A DNA stretch of 64,000 nucleotides. Source: Nocardia sputorum. GTDB lineage: Bacteria; Actinomycetota; Actinomycetes; Mycobacteriales; Mycobacteriaceae. The notes beneath the pieces are model-generated. The model searched no databases. It was not told where the DNA came from and saw only the letters and a program-made list of their open reading frames with translations. Below are positions 52,699-61,246 of this stretch, one piece after another (position 1 is the stretch's first letter; each line of letters opens with the position of its first letter). Location: assembly GCF_027924405.1 (NCBI RefSeq), contig NZ_AP026978.1, forward strand, positions 3,720,001-3,784,000. Reading direction: 5' to 3'. The position numbers and the translations under genes were made by a program.

Positions 52699-53628
52699 AT
52701 GACGTTGCCGCCGGGGACACCCGATCTGGAGGTGCTGGACCTGCTCGTCTCCGTGGCGGAGCTGGGCAGCCTGGGCGCGGCCGGGCGCAGGCACGGCATC
52801 AGTCAGCCGGCGGCGAGTATGCGGATCAGCGCCTTGGAACGGCGGCTGCGGCTACGACTGCTGGATCGCGGGCCGACCGGATCGGCGCTCACCGACTCCG
52901 GGCGCTCGATCGTGGAATACGCACGAGCTGTGCTCGACGCGGCGCGGGCCTTCGGTGCGGGCGTGGCCGCCCTGCACGCGGCCCAGGTTCCGCACCTGCG
53001 CATCGCGGCGTCGAAAACCCTTGCGGATCATAGGATCCCGCAGTGGCTCGGCGTCCTGCGCGAATCGTATCCCGAGGTGGCGGTGTCCCTCGAAGTGGAC
53101 AACTCCAGGCAGGTCGCGGAATCGGTCCGGAGCGGTCGGGCGGACGTCGGTTTCGTCGAGGGGCCGCATCCGCCACCCGGCATGGGCAGTCGGGTGCTCG
53201 GCGTGGACGAGTTGGTCGTGGTCGTCGCGCCCGGCCATCCGTGGGCCCGGCGCCGCCGTCCGGTGACGTTGCGCGAACTCGCCACCACTCCCCTGCTGTG
53301 GCGCGAGCCGGGTTCGGGCACCCGCGACACAGTCTGGGAGATCCTGGGCGCCGCATGCCAGCCTGCCCGTCCCGCCGCCGAACTGGGCTCGGCCGCGACC
53401 ATCGTCGCGTCGGCCCGGGCCGGGGTCGCACCCGCGGTGCTGAGCCGGTTGATCGCGGCGTCCGATCTGGGCAATGGAACCCTCACAGAAGTGAGAGTGG
53501 ACGACACCGTCGTACTCACGCGAAATTTCCGCGCTATCTGGCGCCGTCGAACGCCTCCGTCGGGACCGGCGGAAGTTCTGGTCCGATGCGCCTCGGGCGA
53601 CGGCGACCATGGGGGGCGGTGTCTCTGA
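52699..53628 (+). CDS. LysR-family transcriptional regulator
   Basis: A 309-residue LysR protein. The N-terminal winged helix (LVSVAELGSLGAAGRRHGISQPAASMRISALERRL) is at about residues 10-65, and the two-lobed substrate-binding domain follows (LRIAASKTLADHRIPQWLG, SGRADVGFVEG, ARAGVAPAVLSRLI). CATAAT ends six bases before the ATG and no Shine-Dalgarno is present, so the mRNA may be leaderless. It is divergent from the YeiH-type gene, its probable target, and may sense a sulfur compound. Confidence 0.92.
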   Translation: MTLPPGTPDLEVLDLLVSVAELGSLGAAGRRHGISQPAASMRISALERRLRLRLLDRGPTGSALTDSGRSIVEYARAVLDAARAFGAGVAALHAAQVPHLRIAASKTLADHRIPQWLGVLRESYPEVAVSLEVDNSRQVAESVRSGRADVGFVEGPHPPPGMGSRVLGVDELVVVVAPGHPWARRRRPVTLRELATTPLLWREPGSGTRDTVWEILGAACQPARPAAELGSAATIVASARAGVAPAVLSRLIAASDLGNGTLTEVRVDDTVVLTRNFRAIWRRRTPPSGPAEVLVRCASGDGDHGGRCL

Positions 53629-53898
53629 GCTTTCGTCTCGCGATGTGTTTCCGCGGATGAGGGGACCGCGAGGACATCGATAACCGGCGGTAGGGCCCGT
53701 GCGGCGTCGTTTCGCCGAAGGAACGTTCGACGCATCGCACCCGAGCGGCAACTCCTCACGTGATGGCGGCTCATCGGCCCGCCGCGTGAAGCGGCCGAAA
53801 CTCGACCGAGTCGTTCGCGACCGGGCGGAGCCGCCCAGGCCGAATGCGCCGCGGCGCCGGTCGCGGCGATGACCGACAGTCATCCGTGTGGCAGCGGC

Positions 53899-53955
53899 AG
53901 TCACCGATTACGTCATCCGACAGACGCGGCGGGATACGGGCGCTGCCTAGCGTCG
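53899..53955 (+). promoter_or_regulatory. promoter with GTC boxes (site A)
   Basis: AGTCACC (53899) and GTCATCCGAC (53912-53921) lie 12 bases apart; TAGCGT (53948-53953) is the -10 candidate 26 bases after the box. The box-to-(-10) distance equals that of the sites near 18.8 and 58.8 kb. The start codon of the first hydrolase is about 50 bases downstream. Nothing else was seen in the 378-bp gap. Confidence 0.6.
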
Positions 53956-54006
53956 TCGGTGGTGACCGGATGCGGTCAGGAGCCGGAGCCTTGCGAAGGA
54001 GTTGCG

Positions 54007-55050
54007 ATGACCATCAACAGACGATTGTTCGGCGGAGCCCTGGCGGTGGGCGCCGCAGGGGTGGCCGCCGGCTCACTCGCCGCCTGCTCGGCAGCGGAGC
54101 CGACGCCCGCCACGGCGCAGGCGGGCGCTGCTCTGCGGGCCGGGGCGGGCGCCCACACGACGCTCGGCCCGGTCCAGCAGATCGAGGCGGGGTTGCTGAA
54201 CGTCGGATACGTCCAGTACGGCCCCGCCACCGGCACACCGGTGCTGCTGCTGCACGGCTGGCCATACGATCCCTTCAGCTACGCCGACGTCGGGCCGCTG
54301 CTCGCGACGGCGGGCTACCGAGTGATCGTGCCCTACCTGCGCGGTTACGGCCCGACAACGTTCCGATCCGAGCGGACCGTCCGCAACGCCCAGCAGTCGG
54401 CGATCGCCCGCGACGTGGTCGATCTCATGGACGCCCTCGGTATCGATGCGGCGATCCTCGGCGGATTCGACTGGGGTTCGCGCACCGCCGACATCGTCGC
54501 CGCGCTATGGCCGCAACGCTGCCGGGCCCTGGTCTCGGTGAGCGGATACCTGGTCACCTCACTGACCGGCAACCAGCAGCCGCTGCCCCCGCAAGCCGAA
54601 CTCGGCTGGTGGTATCAGTACTACTTCGCCACCGAGCGCGGTCGCCAAGGCTACGCCCGCAACCGGCACGACTTCAACAAGCTGATCTGGCGCAACGCCT
54701 CCCCGCAGTGGGACTTCGACGACGCCACCTACGATCGCAGCGCGGCGGCGTTCGACAATCCCGACCACGTGGACATCGTCATCCACAACTACCGCTGGCG
54801 CCTGGGACTGGCGCCGGGCGAACCGCAGTACGACGGCTACGAGCAGCAACTCGCGGCCGCTCCGGCCATCGCGGTGCCGACCATCACCCTGGCCAGCGAT
54901 TTCGACGGCGCGGCCAAGGACGGCGCCGCCTACCGCGGCAGGTTCACCGGTCGCTATCAGCACCGGGTGCTCGACGGCATCGGGCACAACGTGCCGCAGG
55001 AGGCCCCGAAGCCCTTCGCCCAGGCGATCATCGACGCCGACCACTTGTGA
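54007..55050 (+). CDS. exported alpha/beta hydrolase (Tat-lipoprotein-like)
   Basis: A 347-residue hydrolase. The N-terminus NRRLFGGALAVGAAGVAAGS ends in LAAC, combining a twin-arginine signature with a lipobox. The fold has LLLHGWPYDPFSYADVG (oxyanion loop), nucleophile elbow GGFDWGSRTAD with Asp instead of Ser, as in haloalkane dehalogenases and epoxide hydrolases, and a late His in GIGHNVPQE. An epoxide hydrolase or dehalogenase-like activity is possible. AAGGAG lies five bases before the ATG. Its stop overlaps the next hydrolase start (GTGA). Confidence 0.85.
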   Translation: MTINRRLFGGALAVGAAGVAAGSLAACSAAEPTPATAQAGAALRAGAGAHTTLGPVQQIEAGLLNVGYVQYGPATGTPVLLLHGWPYDPFSYADVGPLLATAGYRVIVPYLRGYGPTTFRSERTVRNAQQSAIARDVVDLMDALGIDAAILGGFDWGSRTADIVAALWPQRCRALVSVSGYLVTSLTGNQQPLPPQAELGWWYQYYFATERGRQGYARNRHDFNKLIWRNASPQWDFDDATYDRSAAAFDNPDHVDIVIHNYRWRLGLAPGEPQYDGYEQQLAAAPAIAVPTITLASDFDGAAKDGAAYRGRFTGRYQHRVLDGIGHNVPQEAPKPFAQAIIDADHL

Positions 55051-55835
55051 GATCCGCGCGTCGAACACCCGTGGTGTTGCTGCACGGCGCGTGGTTGCAC
55101 GCGTCGTCGTGGCAAGGGTGGTCACGGTGTCTCACGAGCCGGGGGTACGCGGTGAGCGCTCCCCGGTGGCCCGGTGAGCCGGACACTGTGGCCGCGACCC
55201 GCGCCGATCCTTCCGGGTGGCGAGGTCTCGGACTGGCGGCACTGACGGCGCATTACGCGCGCGTCGCGCGCTCGTTCGACACTCCCCCGGTGCTCATCGG
55301 CCACTGTGTCGGCGGTCTGATCGCCCAGTATCTACTCGGCGTGAATCTGGCTCGGGCGGCCGTGGCACTGGCGCCGATCCCGCCGGGCGATCTCACCCGG
55401 CCGGTCCTCGCATGGCCCGCCGTACCGGAATCCCCAGGCACGCCGGCCAGCCTTTCCCGGCGCGAATTCCAGGAGTTTTTCGCCAACGCGGTCGAGGCGA
55501 GCGAGGCCGCCGCACTCTTCGACCGGCACGTCGTCCCTATGCCCCGGCGGCTGCTCGGTGACATCGGCGCGCGAAGCGAACCCGGGCAGCCGGACCTGCC
55601 GGTGGACACCGGCAACCGGACCCGCGGACCGTTGTTGTTGGTCTCCGGGCAGGAGGACCTCCTGGCGCCCGACTCGATGACGCGGGCGATGTACAAGCGC
55701 TATGGCGACTCCGTGGCGGTGAGCGACCTCGCGCAGTTCGCCGATCGCGGGCATTCCCTCGTGATCGACAGCGGGTGGCCCGCGATCGCCGATCACGTCC
55801 TCGGCTGGCTGACCGACCACGGCATCCGGGCCTGA
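55047..55835 (+). CDS. alpha/beta hydrolase
   Basis: A 262-residue cytosolic hydrolase. VVLLHGAWLHASSWQGW is the oxyanion loop; the nucleophile elbow reads IGHCVGGLIAQYLL, with Cys in place of the usual Ser; an acid lies in LLVSGQEDLLAPDS and the His in FADRGHSLVI. The GTG start overlaps the TGA of the preceding hydrolase gene, so the pair is translationally coupled. The two probably process one substrate on either side of the membrane. Converges with the large LuxR gene, 11 bases away. Confidence 0.83.
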   Translation: MRSARRTPVVLLHGAWLHASSWQGWSRCLTSRGYAVSAPRWPGEPDTVAATRADPSGWRGLGLAALTAHYARVARSFDTPPVLIGHCVGGLIAQYLLGVNLARAAVALAPIPPGDLTRPVLAWPAVPESPGTPASLSRREFQEFFANAVEASEAAALFDRHVVPMPRRLLGDIGARSEPGQPDLPVDTGNRTRGPLLLVSGQEDLLAPDSMTRAMYKRYGDSVAVSDLAQFADRGHSLVIDSGWPAIADHVLGWLTDHGIRA

Positions 55836-55846
55836 TCGGTCGGCGC

Positions 55847-58621
55847 TCAGTCCTGCGGGCTACCCGCCGCACGGACCTCCGGCACGCGGGTGAGCGCGTC
55901 GCGGAGTGCGGCGCGGGTCGTGATGCCCAGTTTCGGGAAAATGCGGTACAGGTGTGAGCCGACGGTCCGTGGCGACAGATGCAGCTGTACGCCGATCTCC
56001 TTGTTGGTCAGTCCGGCCGCCGCCAGATCGGCGATCCGGCGCTCCTGCCAGGTCAACGTGGCGGGCTCCGCCGCTGCCCCGGCCCCGCTCACACCGAGCG
56101 GGCGCAGTTCGGCCCGCGCGCGCTCGGCCCACGCGGGAGCGCCGAGCCGATCGAACGAATCCGCCGCCGCCGACAGATAGTGCCTGGCCGCCGTCTTGCT
56201 GTTGGCGTGCCGCAGGCGCAGCCCGTGCGCCGACCGGATCCGTGCCAGCTCGAAGGGGAAACGCGCCGCCGCGGGATGGCTCTCGGCACGAGCCACCATG
56301 TCGGCGGCGCGCGCGTCGTCGGCGGTGGTCATCGCCGTGGCGCCGAAGGTGAGGATCGCCAGGCGCGGTGAGATCGCGGGCAGACCGGCGTCCCACGCGG
56401 CGGCGGCATGTGCGCGCGCCTCCTCCGTGCGCCCGGTGTGCACGGCGGCTTCGACCAGGTCCAGCAGGCTGCGCGAGGCCTGATAGGCGTACGGCGCGAA
56501 CTCGCCCGGCGGTGTGATGCCGATGGCGTGCAGATAGGCCGCCTCGAAATCGCCCGCGGTGAGCGCCGCTGTGGTGCCCGCGGCGTCGGCGGCCTGCGTG
56601 AGGAATCCGAGACCACGCGGCCTGGCCCAGGAATCGACCACCGCCTGCAGTTCGCGGGCCTCGTCGAGGCGCCCGCGCAGCGCCGCCAGCTGCGCCAGGT
56701 AGCCGCGGCTCTGCTGGGCGAACAGGTCGTAGCCCAGGTCGGCGGCCCGCTGCAGCGACCGCCGCCCGGTGTGCTCGGCCGCGTCCCATTCACCGGTCAG
56801 CGTCTGATCGAGCATGATCAGGTGCAGCATGACGATGCCGCTGGCCGCCGCACCGGTCTCCAGCTCCCGGTCGACGATCCGCTGCAGGTACGGGCGGTAC
56901 TCCCCGGCGATGTCCAGATGATAGGACGAGACCGCCAGCCGGGTGACATCCCACGGTTCCAGGTCCGGCAGCCGCGCCGCGGCCGACTGCACCGGCTGCG
57001 CCACGCCGGCGCCGTGGCGCACCACATCGCTCCACGAGTCGCGGTAGATCCGCGAACGCGGCGGCAGTCGCTCGCCCAACCCGGCGAGCAGGTCACGGGT
57101 CCGGGCCCACATCGCGGCGTTGCCGGCGTACTGACTGATCGCCAGCAGCAAATTCACCAGCCGGACCAGCACCTCCGGATGCTCGCGCGCGCGGTGGGCG
57201 GACAACTCCTCGATCGCGGCCGATACCCGCCGGTGCGAGGTGCGTACGTCACCGTCCTCGTACAGCGCCGAGTACGCCGAGGCCAGCACCGCGGCTGGTG
57301 ACTCGTTCCCGCCCGGGGCCGGATCCGACTGCACGATCCGCTGCGCTTGGCCCAGCCGGGCCGCGTGCCCGGCGACGAAGGCGGCGTCGCCGAGGCGGCG
57401 CGAACGGTCCTCGTGGTTCTCGCTGAGCTGGGCCGCGCGCGTAAGCCATGCCACCGCCGCCAGCGCCCCGCCGCGGCGGGTCGCCGATTCGGCCGCCGCC
57501 TCCAGCGCCGCCGCCACCTGCTCGTCAGGATCGATGGTGGCCGCCGCCAGATGCTTGGCGCGGCGCTCGACGTCGTCGCGGTGCACCAGCGCCAGTGCGG
57601 CATGCGCGGCCCGCCGCTGGTTGGGTGTGGCCTGCTGCACTACAGCCGAACGTACCAGCGGATGCCTGAACGTGAAATCACCTGTGCGCAAGTCTATTTC
57701 GAGTAGCCCGAGGCGCACCGCCTCCTCGGCGTCGCGCATCCGGTAGCGGCTCGCCGGCCCCGCGGTCGCGGTGGCGCGCGCGCCCACCCCGTCGAGCGCG
57801 CCTTTCAGCAGCTCCGCGCGCACGGTCTCGGGGAGCGCCGCGATCCGCCCGCTGTACAAGCGCTGCAACCGCTTCGGCAGGGGAACCGCGAGCTCGTCGA
57901 TGACGTCGTCGGGGGTGTCCGCCGCGGCGGCGATGTAGGCGGGCAACTCCAGCAGAGCCAGTGCGTTGCCGCGCGCGTGCTCGAGGGTGAGGCGGCGAGT
58001 ACGCGCGTTCAATCCCGGGTGGCGCTGATCGAGCAGGCAGGCGGCTGCCTGCTCGGACAACGGCGGAATCGTGGTCTCGGGCAAGGCGGCGGTATCCAGC
58101 CGGGCGGGGATGTCGGCACGCAGCGCGATCAGCATCTTCACCGCGCTGCCGGTGAGCCTGCGTCCGACGAAACCGCACACCTCGGCGCTGGCGGTGTCCA
58201 GCCACTGGCCGTCATCGAGGACCAGCAGCAGCGGCCGCTCCCGCGCGGCCGCGGCGAGCAGGTTGAGCACGGCGATGCCCAGCGTCATGACCGAGGGCGG
58301 ATCCCCGGCCCGCTGCCCGAAGACGGCGTCGAATGCGGCGCGAGTCCCCTCGTCGAGGTCGTGCGTGTGCGCCAGTAGCGGATACAGGAACTGGTGCAGC
58401 CCCGCGTACGGCAATTCGGATTCGGCTTCGACGCCGGTCACGCGCAGGACCTGGTACTCGGCGCGCTCGGCCAGGTCGGCGGCGTGGGCGAGCAGCGCGC
58501 TCTTGCCGACACCGGTTTCGCCGCGCAGGATCAGCGACCGACCGCCCGGGGCTGTCACGAACGAGGAAAGTCGCGCCTGCTCGTCGTCGCGGCCCACCAT
58601 CGCCGCGGCACATGACTCCAT
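55847..58621 (-). CDS. large ATP-binding LuxR-family regulator (LAL/MalT-like)
   Basis: A 924-residue regulator, paralogous to the one at 19-21.7 kb. Walker A GETGVGKSALL and Walker B LLLVLDDGQWLD; a TPR-like helical middle; C-terminal LuxR domain LTWQERRIADLAAAGLTNKEIGVQLHLSPRTVGSHLYRIF. GAGAGGAG lies nine bases before the ATG; a 79-residue upstream extension was rejected as non-coding. It is flanked by two hydrolase operons whose promoters carry GTC boxes, so it is the best candidate for their activator. Confidence 0.92.
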   Translation of the reverse strand: MESCAAAMVGRDDEQARLSSFVTAPGGRSLILRGETGVGKSALLAHAADLAERAEYQVLRVTGVEAESELPYAGLHQFLYPLLAHTHDLDEGTRAAFDAVFGQRAGDPPSVMTLGIAVLNLLAAAARERPLLLVLDDGQWLDTASAEVCGFVGRRLTGSAVKMLIALRADIPARLDTAALPETTIPPLSEQAAACLLDQRHPGLNARTRRLTLEHARGNALALLELPAYIAAAADTPDDVIDELAVPLPKRLQRLYSGRIAALPETVRAELLKGALDGVGARATATAGPASRYRMRDAEEAVRLGLLEIDLRTGDFTFRHPLVRSAVVQQATPNQRRAAHAALALVHRDDVERRAKHLAAATIDPDEQVAAALEAAAESATRRGGALAAVAWLTRAAQLSENHEDRSRRLGDAAFVAGHAARLGQAQRIVQSDPAPGGNESPAAVLASAYSALYEDGDVRTSHRRVSAAIEELSAHRAREHPEVLVRLVNLLLAISQYAGNAAMWARTRDLLAGLGERLPPRSRIYRDSWSDVVRHGAGVAQPVQSAAARLPDLEPWDVTRLAVSSYHLDIAGEYRPYLQRIVDRELETGAAASGIVMLHLIMLDQTLTGEWDAAEHTGRRSLQRAADLGYDLFAQQSRGYLAQLAALRGRLDEARELQAVVDSWARPRGLGFLTQAADAAGTTAALTAGDFEAAYLHAIGITPPGEFAPYAYQASRSLLDLVEAAVHTGRTEEARAHAAAAWDAGLPAISPRLAILTFGATAMTTADDARAADMVARAESHPAAARFPFELARIRSAHGLRLRHANSKTAARHYLSAAADSFDRLGAPAWAERARAELRPLGVSGAGAAAEPATLTWQERRIADLAAAGLTNKEIGVQLHLSPRTVGSHLYRIFPKLGITTRAALRDALTRVPEVRAAGSPQD

Positions 58622-58655
58622 GTCGGGTCGCTCCTCTCGCGCCTGCGGCAAGACT

Positions 58656-58667
58656 AACCGGTCGGTT
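58656..58667. promoter_or_regulatory. AACCGGTCGGTT palindrome before the LuxR gene
   Basis: A perfect 12-bp palindrome 35 bases upstream of the large LuxR gene, sharing ACCGGTCGGT with the palindrome at 47772. It could be an operator for a TetR-type protein encoded elsewhere. Confidence 0.4.
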
Positions 58668-58760
58668 CCAGTGCGGCGACGCCTTCGCGCAGCCGCGATA
58701 CCGAGGTCATTCGACCGCTCGCGCGCCCAGCGCGAACCGCCCAGGCACCGGGGAAGATAC

Positions 58761-58815
58761 GTCACCGCTGCGTCATCCGACGGATTCGGTGCTGTGCCCT
58801 CGGCAGCGATGCTCG
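58761..58815 (+). promoter_or_regulatory. promoter with GTC boxes (site B)
   Basis: GTCACC (58761) and GTCATCCGAC (58772-58781) are 11 bases apart; GATGCT (58808-58813) lies at the -10 position. Compared with the site at 18833 the 44 bases from the second box onward align without a gap, including GACGGATTCG and GCGATGCTCG. A variant box (GTCATTCGAC) is at 58705. The operon starts about 100 bases downstream. Confidence 0.6.
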
Positions 58816-58921
58816 ACAGGCAGCCGGCACCGTCGACCGGCGGCACGGCCCGCCCCACCGGGCCACCGGACCTCGGTGTCCCGCCGGTCCAGACCTCGTA
58901 TCAACGCCCAGGAGCAACCTC

Positions 58922-58957
58922 ATGACCACGGCCCGCACTGAACGGAGCTTCCGATGA
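58922..58957 (+). CDS. 11-codon upstream ORF coupled to the hydrolase gene
   Basis: CAGGAG eight bases upstream of an ATG opens MTTARTERSFR, whose TGA overlaps the hydrolase ATG (ATGA). The hydrolase also has its own CGGAG inside this mini-frame. The arrangement would let translation of the short frame feed the hydrolase start. Possibly a regulatory leader; equally it may be an accidental small frame. Confidence 0.4.
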   Translation: MTTARTERSFR

Positions 58958-59877
58958 CTCGGACCCGCATCGAATTCGACAGCGCCGGAATCACTCTCGC
59001 CGGGCACCTGTACTCCCCGGAGACCGGCTCGACCGCACTGCCCGCGGTCGTCGTCGGCCATCCGGGCACCGCCGTCAAGGAACAATCGGCGGGCTTGTAT
59101 GCCGCACGCCTCGCCGAACGGGGTTACCTGACGCTGGCCTTCGACGCCGCCTACCAGGGTGAGAGCGGTGGTGAGCCACGCGGCCTGGAGGATCCGGCGC
59201 ACCGCGTCGAGGACATCAAGGCCGCCGTCTCCTACTTGACCACCCGTTCCGAGGTGGACGGCGAACGCATCGGCGTGCTCGGCATCTGCGCCTCCGGCGG
59301 CTACGCCCTCAGCGCGGCCGGTGGTGATCGCCGGATCAAGGCGATCGCGACCGTCAGCGGCGTGGACATCGCCCGGCAGTTCCGGCTCGGCGCCGACGGA
59401 ACCCAGGACCCCGCCGTCTTCCAGGGCATGCTCGACGCCGCGGCGCGGGCGCGCACCATCGCCGCCGCAGGCGGCAGGCCTGATCCGCTCTACCTGTTCC
59501 CAGAAACCGTCGAGCAGGCGTACGCGATCGGCGGCGAGCACGGCGCGGAGGGCTTCGACTACTACCGCACCGCGCGCGGCGAGCATCCCCGGGCAGCGCG
59601 GTTCTTCGACTGGGCCAGCGTGGACCGGATGGCGTTCTTCGACGCCTTCACCGCGGTGCCGCTCATCGGCGCGCGCCCACTGCTGATGGTCGTCGGCCGC
59701 CGCGCCGTCACCGCGTGGATGGCGGTCGAGGCGTTCCAGGCAGCGGTGGGACCGAGACGCATCCACTGGGTGGAGGGCGCCAGCCACGTCGACCTGTACG
59801 ACGACGAACGCTACGTCGGCCCGGTCGTCGATGAGCTCACCGCCTTCTTCGACCACAGCCTGCGCCTGCCCGCCTGA
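58954..59877 (+). CDS. alpha/beta hydrolase (dienelactone-hydrolase-like)
   Basis: A 307-residue cytosolic hydrolase of the DLH/YcjY type. PAVVVGHPGTAVKEQSAGLY is the oxyanion region, the nucleophile elbow is LGICASGGYALSAAGG with Cys, and the His is in WVEGASHVDLYDDERYV with an acid in the same area. First main gene of an operon of two hydrolases, a glyoxalase-fold protein and a disulfide oxidoreductase homologue, all on the plus strand with 20-30 base gaps. Substrate unknown; ring-cleavage lactones are one possibility. Confidence 0.86.
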   Translation: MTRTRIEFDSAGITLAGHLYSPETGSTALPAVVVGHPGTAVKEQSAGLYAARLAERGYLTLAFDAAYQGESGGEPRGLEDPAHRVEDIKAAVSYLTTRSEVDGERIGVLGICASGGYALSAAGGDRRIKAIATVSGVDIARQFRLGADGTQDPAVFQGMLDAAARARTIAAAGGRPDPLYLFPETVEQAYAIGGEHGAEGFDYYRTARGEHPRAARFFDWASVDRMAFFDAFTAVPLIGARPLLMVVGRRAVTAWMAVEAFQAAVGPRRIHWVEGASHVDLYDDERYVGPVVDELTAFFDHSLRLPA

Positions 59878-59897
59878 CACATCCGAGAGAGGCCATC

Positions 59898-60755
59898 ATG
59901 AAAGACACCCGACGCCGCGGCGTCCGTATCCACCGGGTCGCTCGCGTGGTGACCGCGCTGACGGCCGTCGTGGCCGGGGGCGCACTGGCCGTGGCGTGCA
60001 CGGCGAGCACCACCACCCACGCCGGCCCCACGCCGGACGCGCCGAGACCGACCATCGTCCTCGAACACGGGGCCTTCGCCGACGGTTCGAGCTGGAACGA
60101 GGTCATCGAGCGCCTCACCCACGACCGGTATCACGTTGTGGCGGCGGCGAATCCGCTGCGCGGCCCCGCCGCCGACGCCGCCGCGCTCGAGGCCTTGCTC
60201 GGCACCATCGACGGACCCGTCGTCCTGGTCGGCCACTCCTACGGCGGCTCGGTGATCAGCGCGGCGGCAGCAGGCAATCCCCAGGTCGCGGCGCTCGTCT
60301 ACGTAGCGGCATTCCTGCCCGCACCCGGGGAGACGGCGCTCGACCTGACCGGCCGCTTCCCCGGATCGACCCTGCCCGCCGCCCTGGGCCGGATTCCGAT
60401 CACCGGGGCCGGCGGTACGCCGGGCGAGGACCTCTACATCCGGCAGGACGCGTTCCACGACCAGTTCGCCGCCGACGTCGACACCGATCGCGCGGCCCTC
60501 ATGGCAGCTACCCAACGCCCCATCGCGCAGTCCGCGCTCGAGGAGCCCGCCACGGCGGCGGCCTGGACCGACAAGCCCACCTGGGACGTGATCACCACCG
60601 AGGACCGCAACATTCCCGTCGCGGCCCAGCGCTTCATGGCCGAACGCGCCCACGCCCACGTCACCGAAGTGGCCGCCTCGCATTCGGTGGCCGTCTCCCA
60701 TCCCGGCGTCGTCGCCGACGTCATCGAACAGGCCGCCCAGGGTGCGCGCCGATAA
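59898..60755 (+). CDS. exported alpha/beta hydrolase
   Basis: A 285-residue hydrolase with a signal peptide (VVTALTAVVAGGALAVACTA) that may be lipidated at the Cys. The catalytic core is IVLEHGAFADGSSWNEVI, nucleophile elbow GHSYGG with Ser, and His in ASHSVAVSHPGVV. It belongs to the group of esterases often found with signalling-molecule or herbicide hydrolysis. Start ATG follows GAGAGAGG. Second gene of the operon. Confidence 0.86.
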   Translation: MKDTRRRGVRIHRVARVVTALTAVVAGGALAVACTASTTTHAGPTPDAPRPTIVLEHGAFADGSSWNEVIERLTHDRYHVVAAANPLRGPAADAAALEALLGTIDGPVVLVGHSYGGSVISAAAAGNPQVAALVYVAAFLPAPGETALDLTGRFPGSTLPAALGRIPITGAGGTPGEDLYIRQDAFHDQFAADVDTDRAALMAATQRPIAQSALEEPATAAAWTDKPTWDVITTEDRNIPVAAQRFMAERAHAHVTEVAASHSVAVSHPGVVADVIEQAAQGARR

Positions 60756-60780
60756 CCACGAGAACAGGAGAGCCGCAATC

Positions 60781-61224
60781 GTGGACATGAAACTGGAAGT
60801 CGTCGTGCTGCCCGTCGCCGACGTCGACCGCGCGAAGGACTTCTACACCGGGCTCGGGTTCCGCCTCGACGCCGACTTCACGGTGGACGAGGGGTACCGG
60901 GTCGTCCAAGTGACGCCGCCGGGTTCGGAAGCCTCGATCATCTTCGGCACCGGCGTGGCGGCCGCGTCGCCCGGCACGCTGCACGGGCTGCACTTGGTCG
61001 TCACCGATATCGAGCGGTCGATCGCGGAGTTGCGCGAACGCGGCGTCGAGGTCGAGGGGCCGTTCCGCGATGCCACCGGAGTGTTCCACCACGCGGGCAC
61101 CGCGCAGCGTGTCCCCGGGGCGCACCCGCAACGCGCCAGCTACGGCTCCTTCGCAGCCTTCCACGACCCCGACGGCAACAGCTGGTTCCTGCAGGAAGTC
61201 ACCCAGCGGGCACCCGGCCGCTGA
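60781..61224 (+). CDS. glyoxalase/bleomycin-resistance-fold (VOC) protein
   Basis: A 147-residue VOC-superfamily protein: KLEVVVLPVADVDRAKDFYTGLGFR opens the first beta-alpha-beta module and FAAFHDPDGNSWFLQEV closes the second with the metal-binding Glu. Conserved His and Glu positions suggest a metal-dependent lyase, isomerase or dioxygenase. GTG start with AGGAG ten bases upstream; an ATG two codons in is an alternative. Third gene of the operon. Confidence 0.88.
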   Translation: MDMKLEVVVLPVADVDRAKDFYTGLGFRLDADFTVDEGYRVVQVTPPGSEASIIFGTGVAAASPGTLHGLHLVVTDIERSIAELRERGVEVEGPFRDATGVFHHAGTAQRVPGAHPQRASYGSFAAFHDPDGNSWFLQEVTQRAPGR

Positions 61225-61246
61225 CGAGCGAGACGAAAGCACTGCC

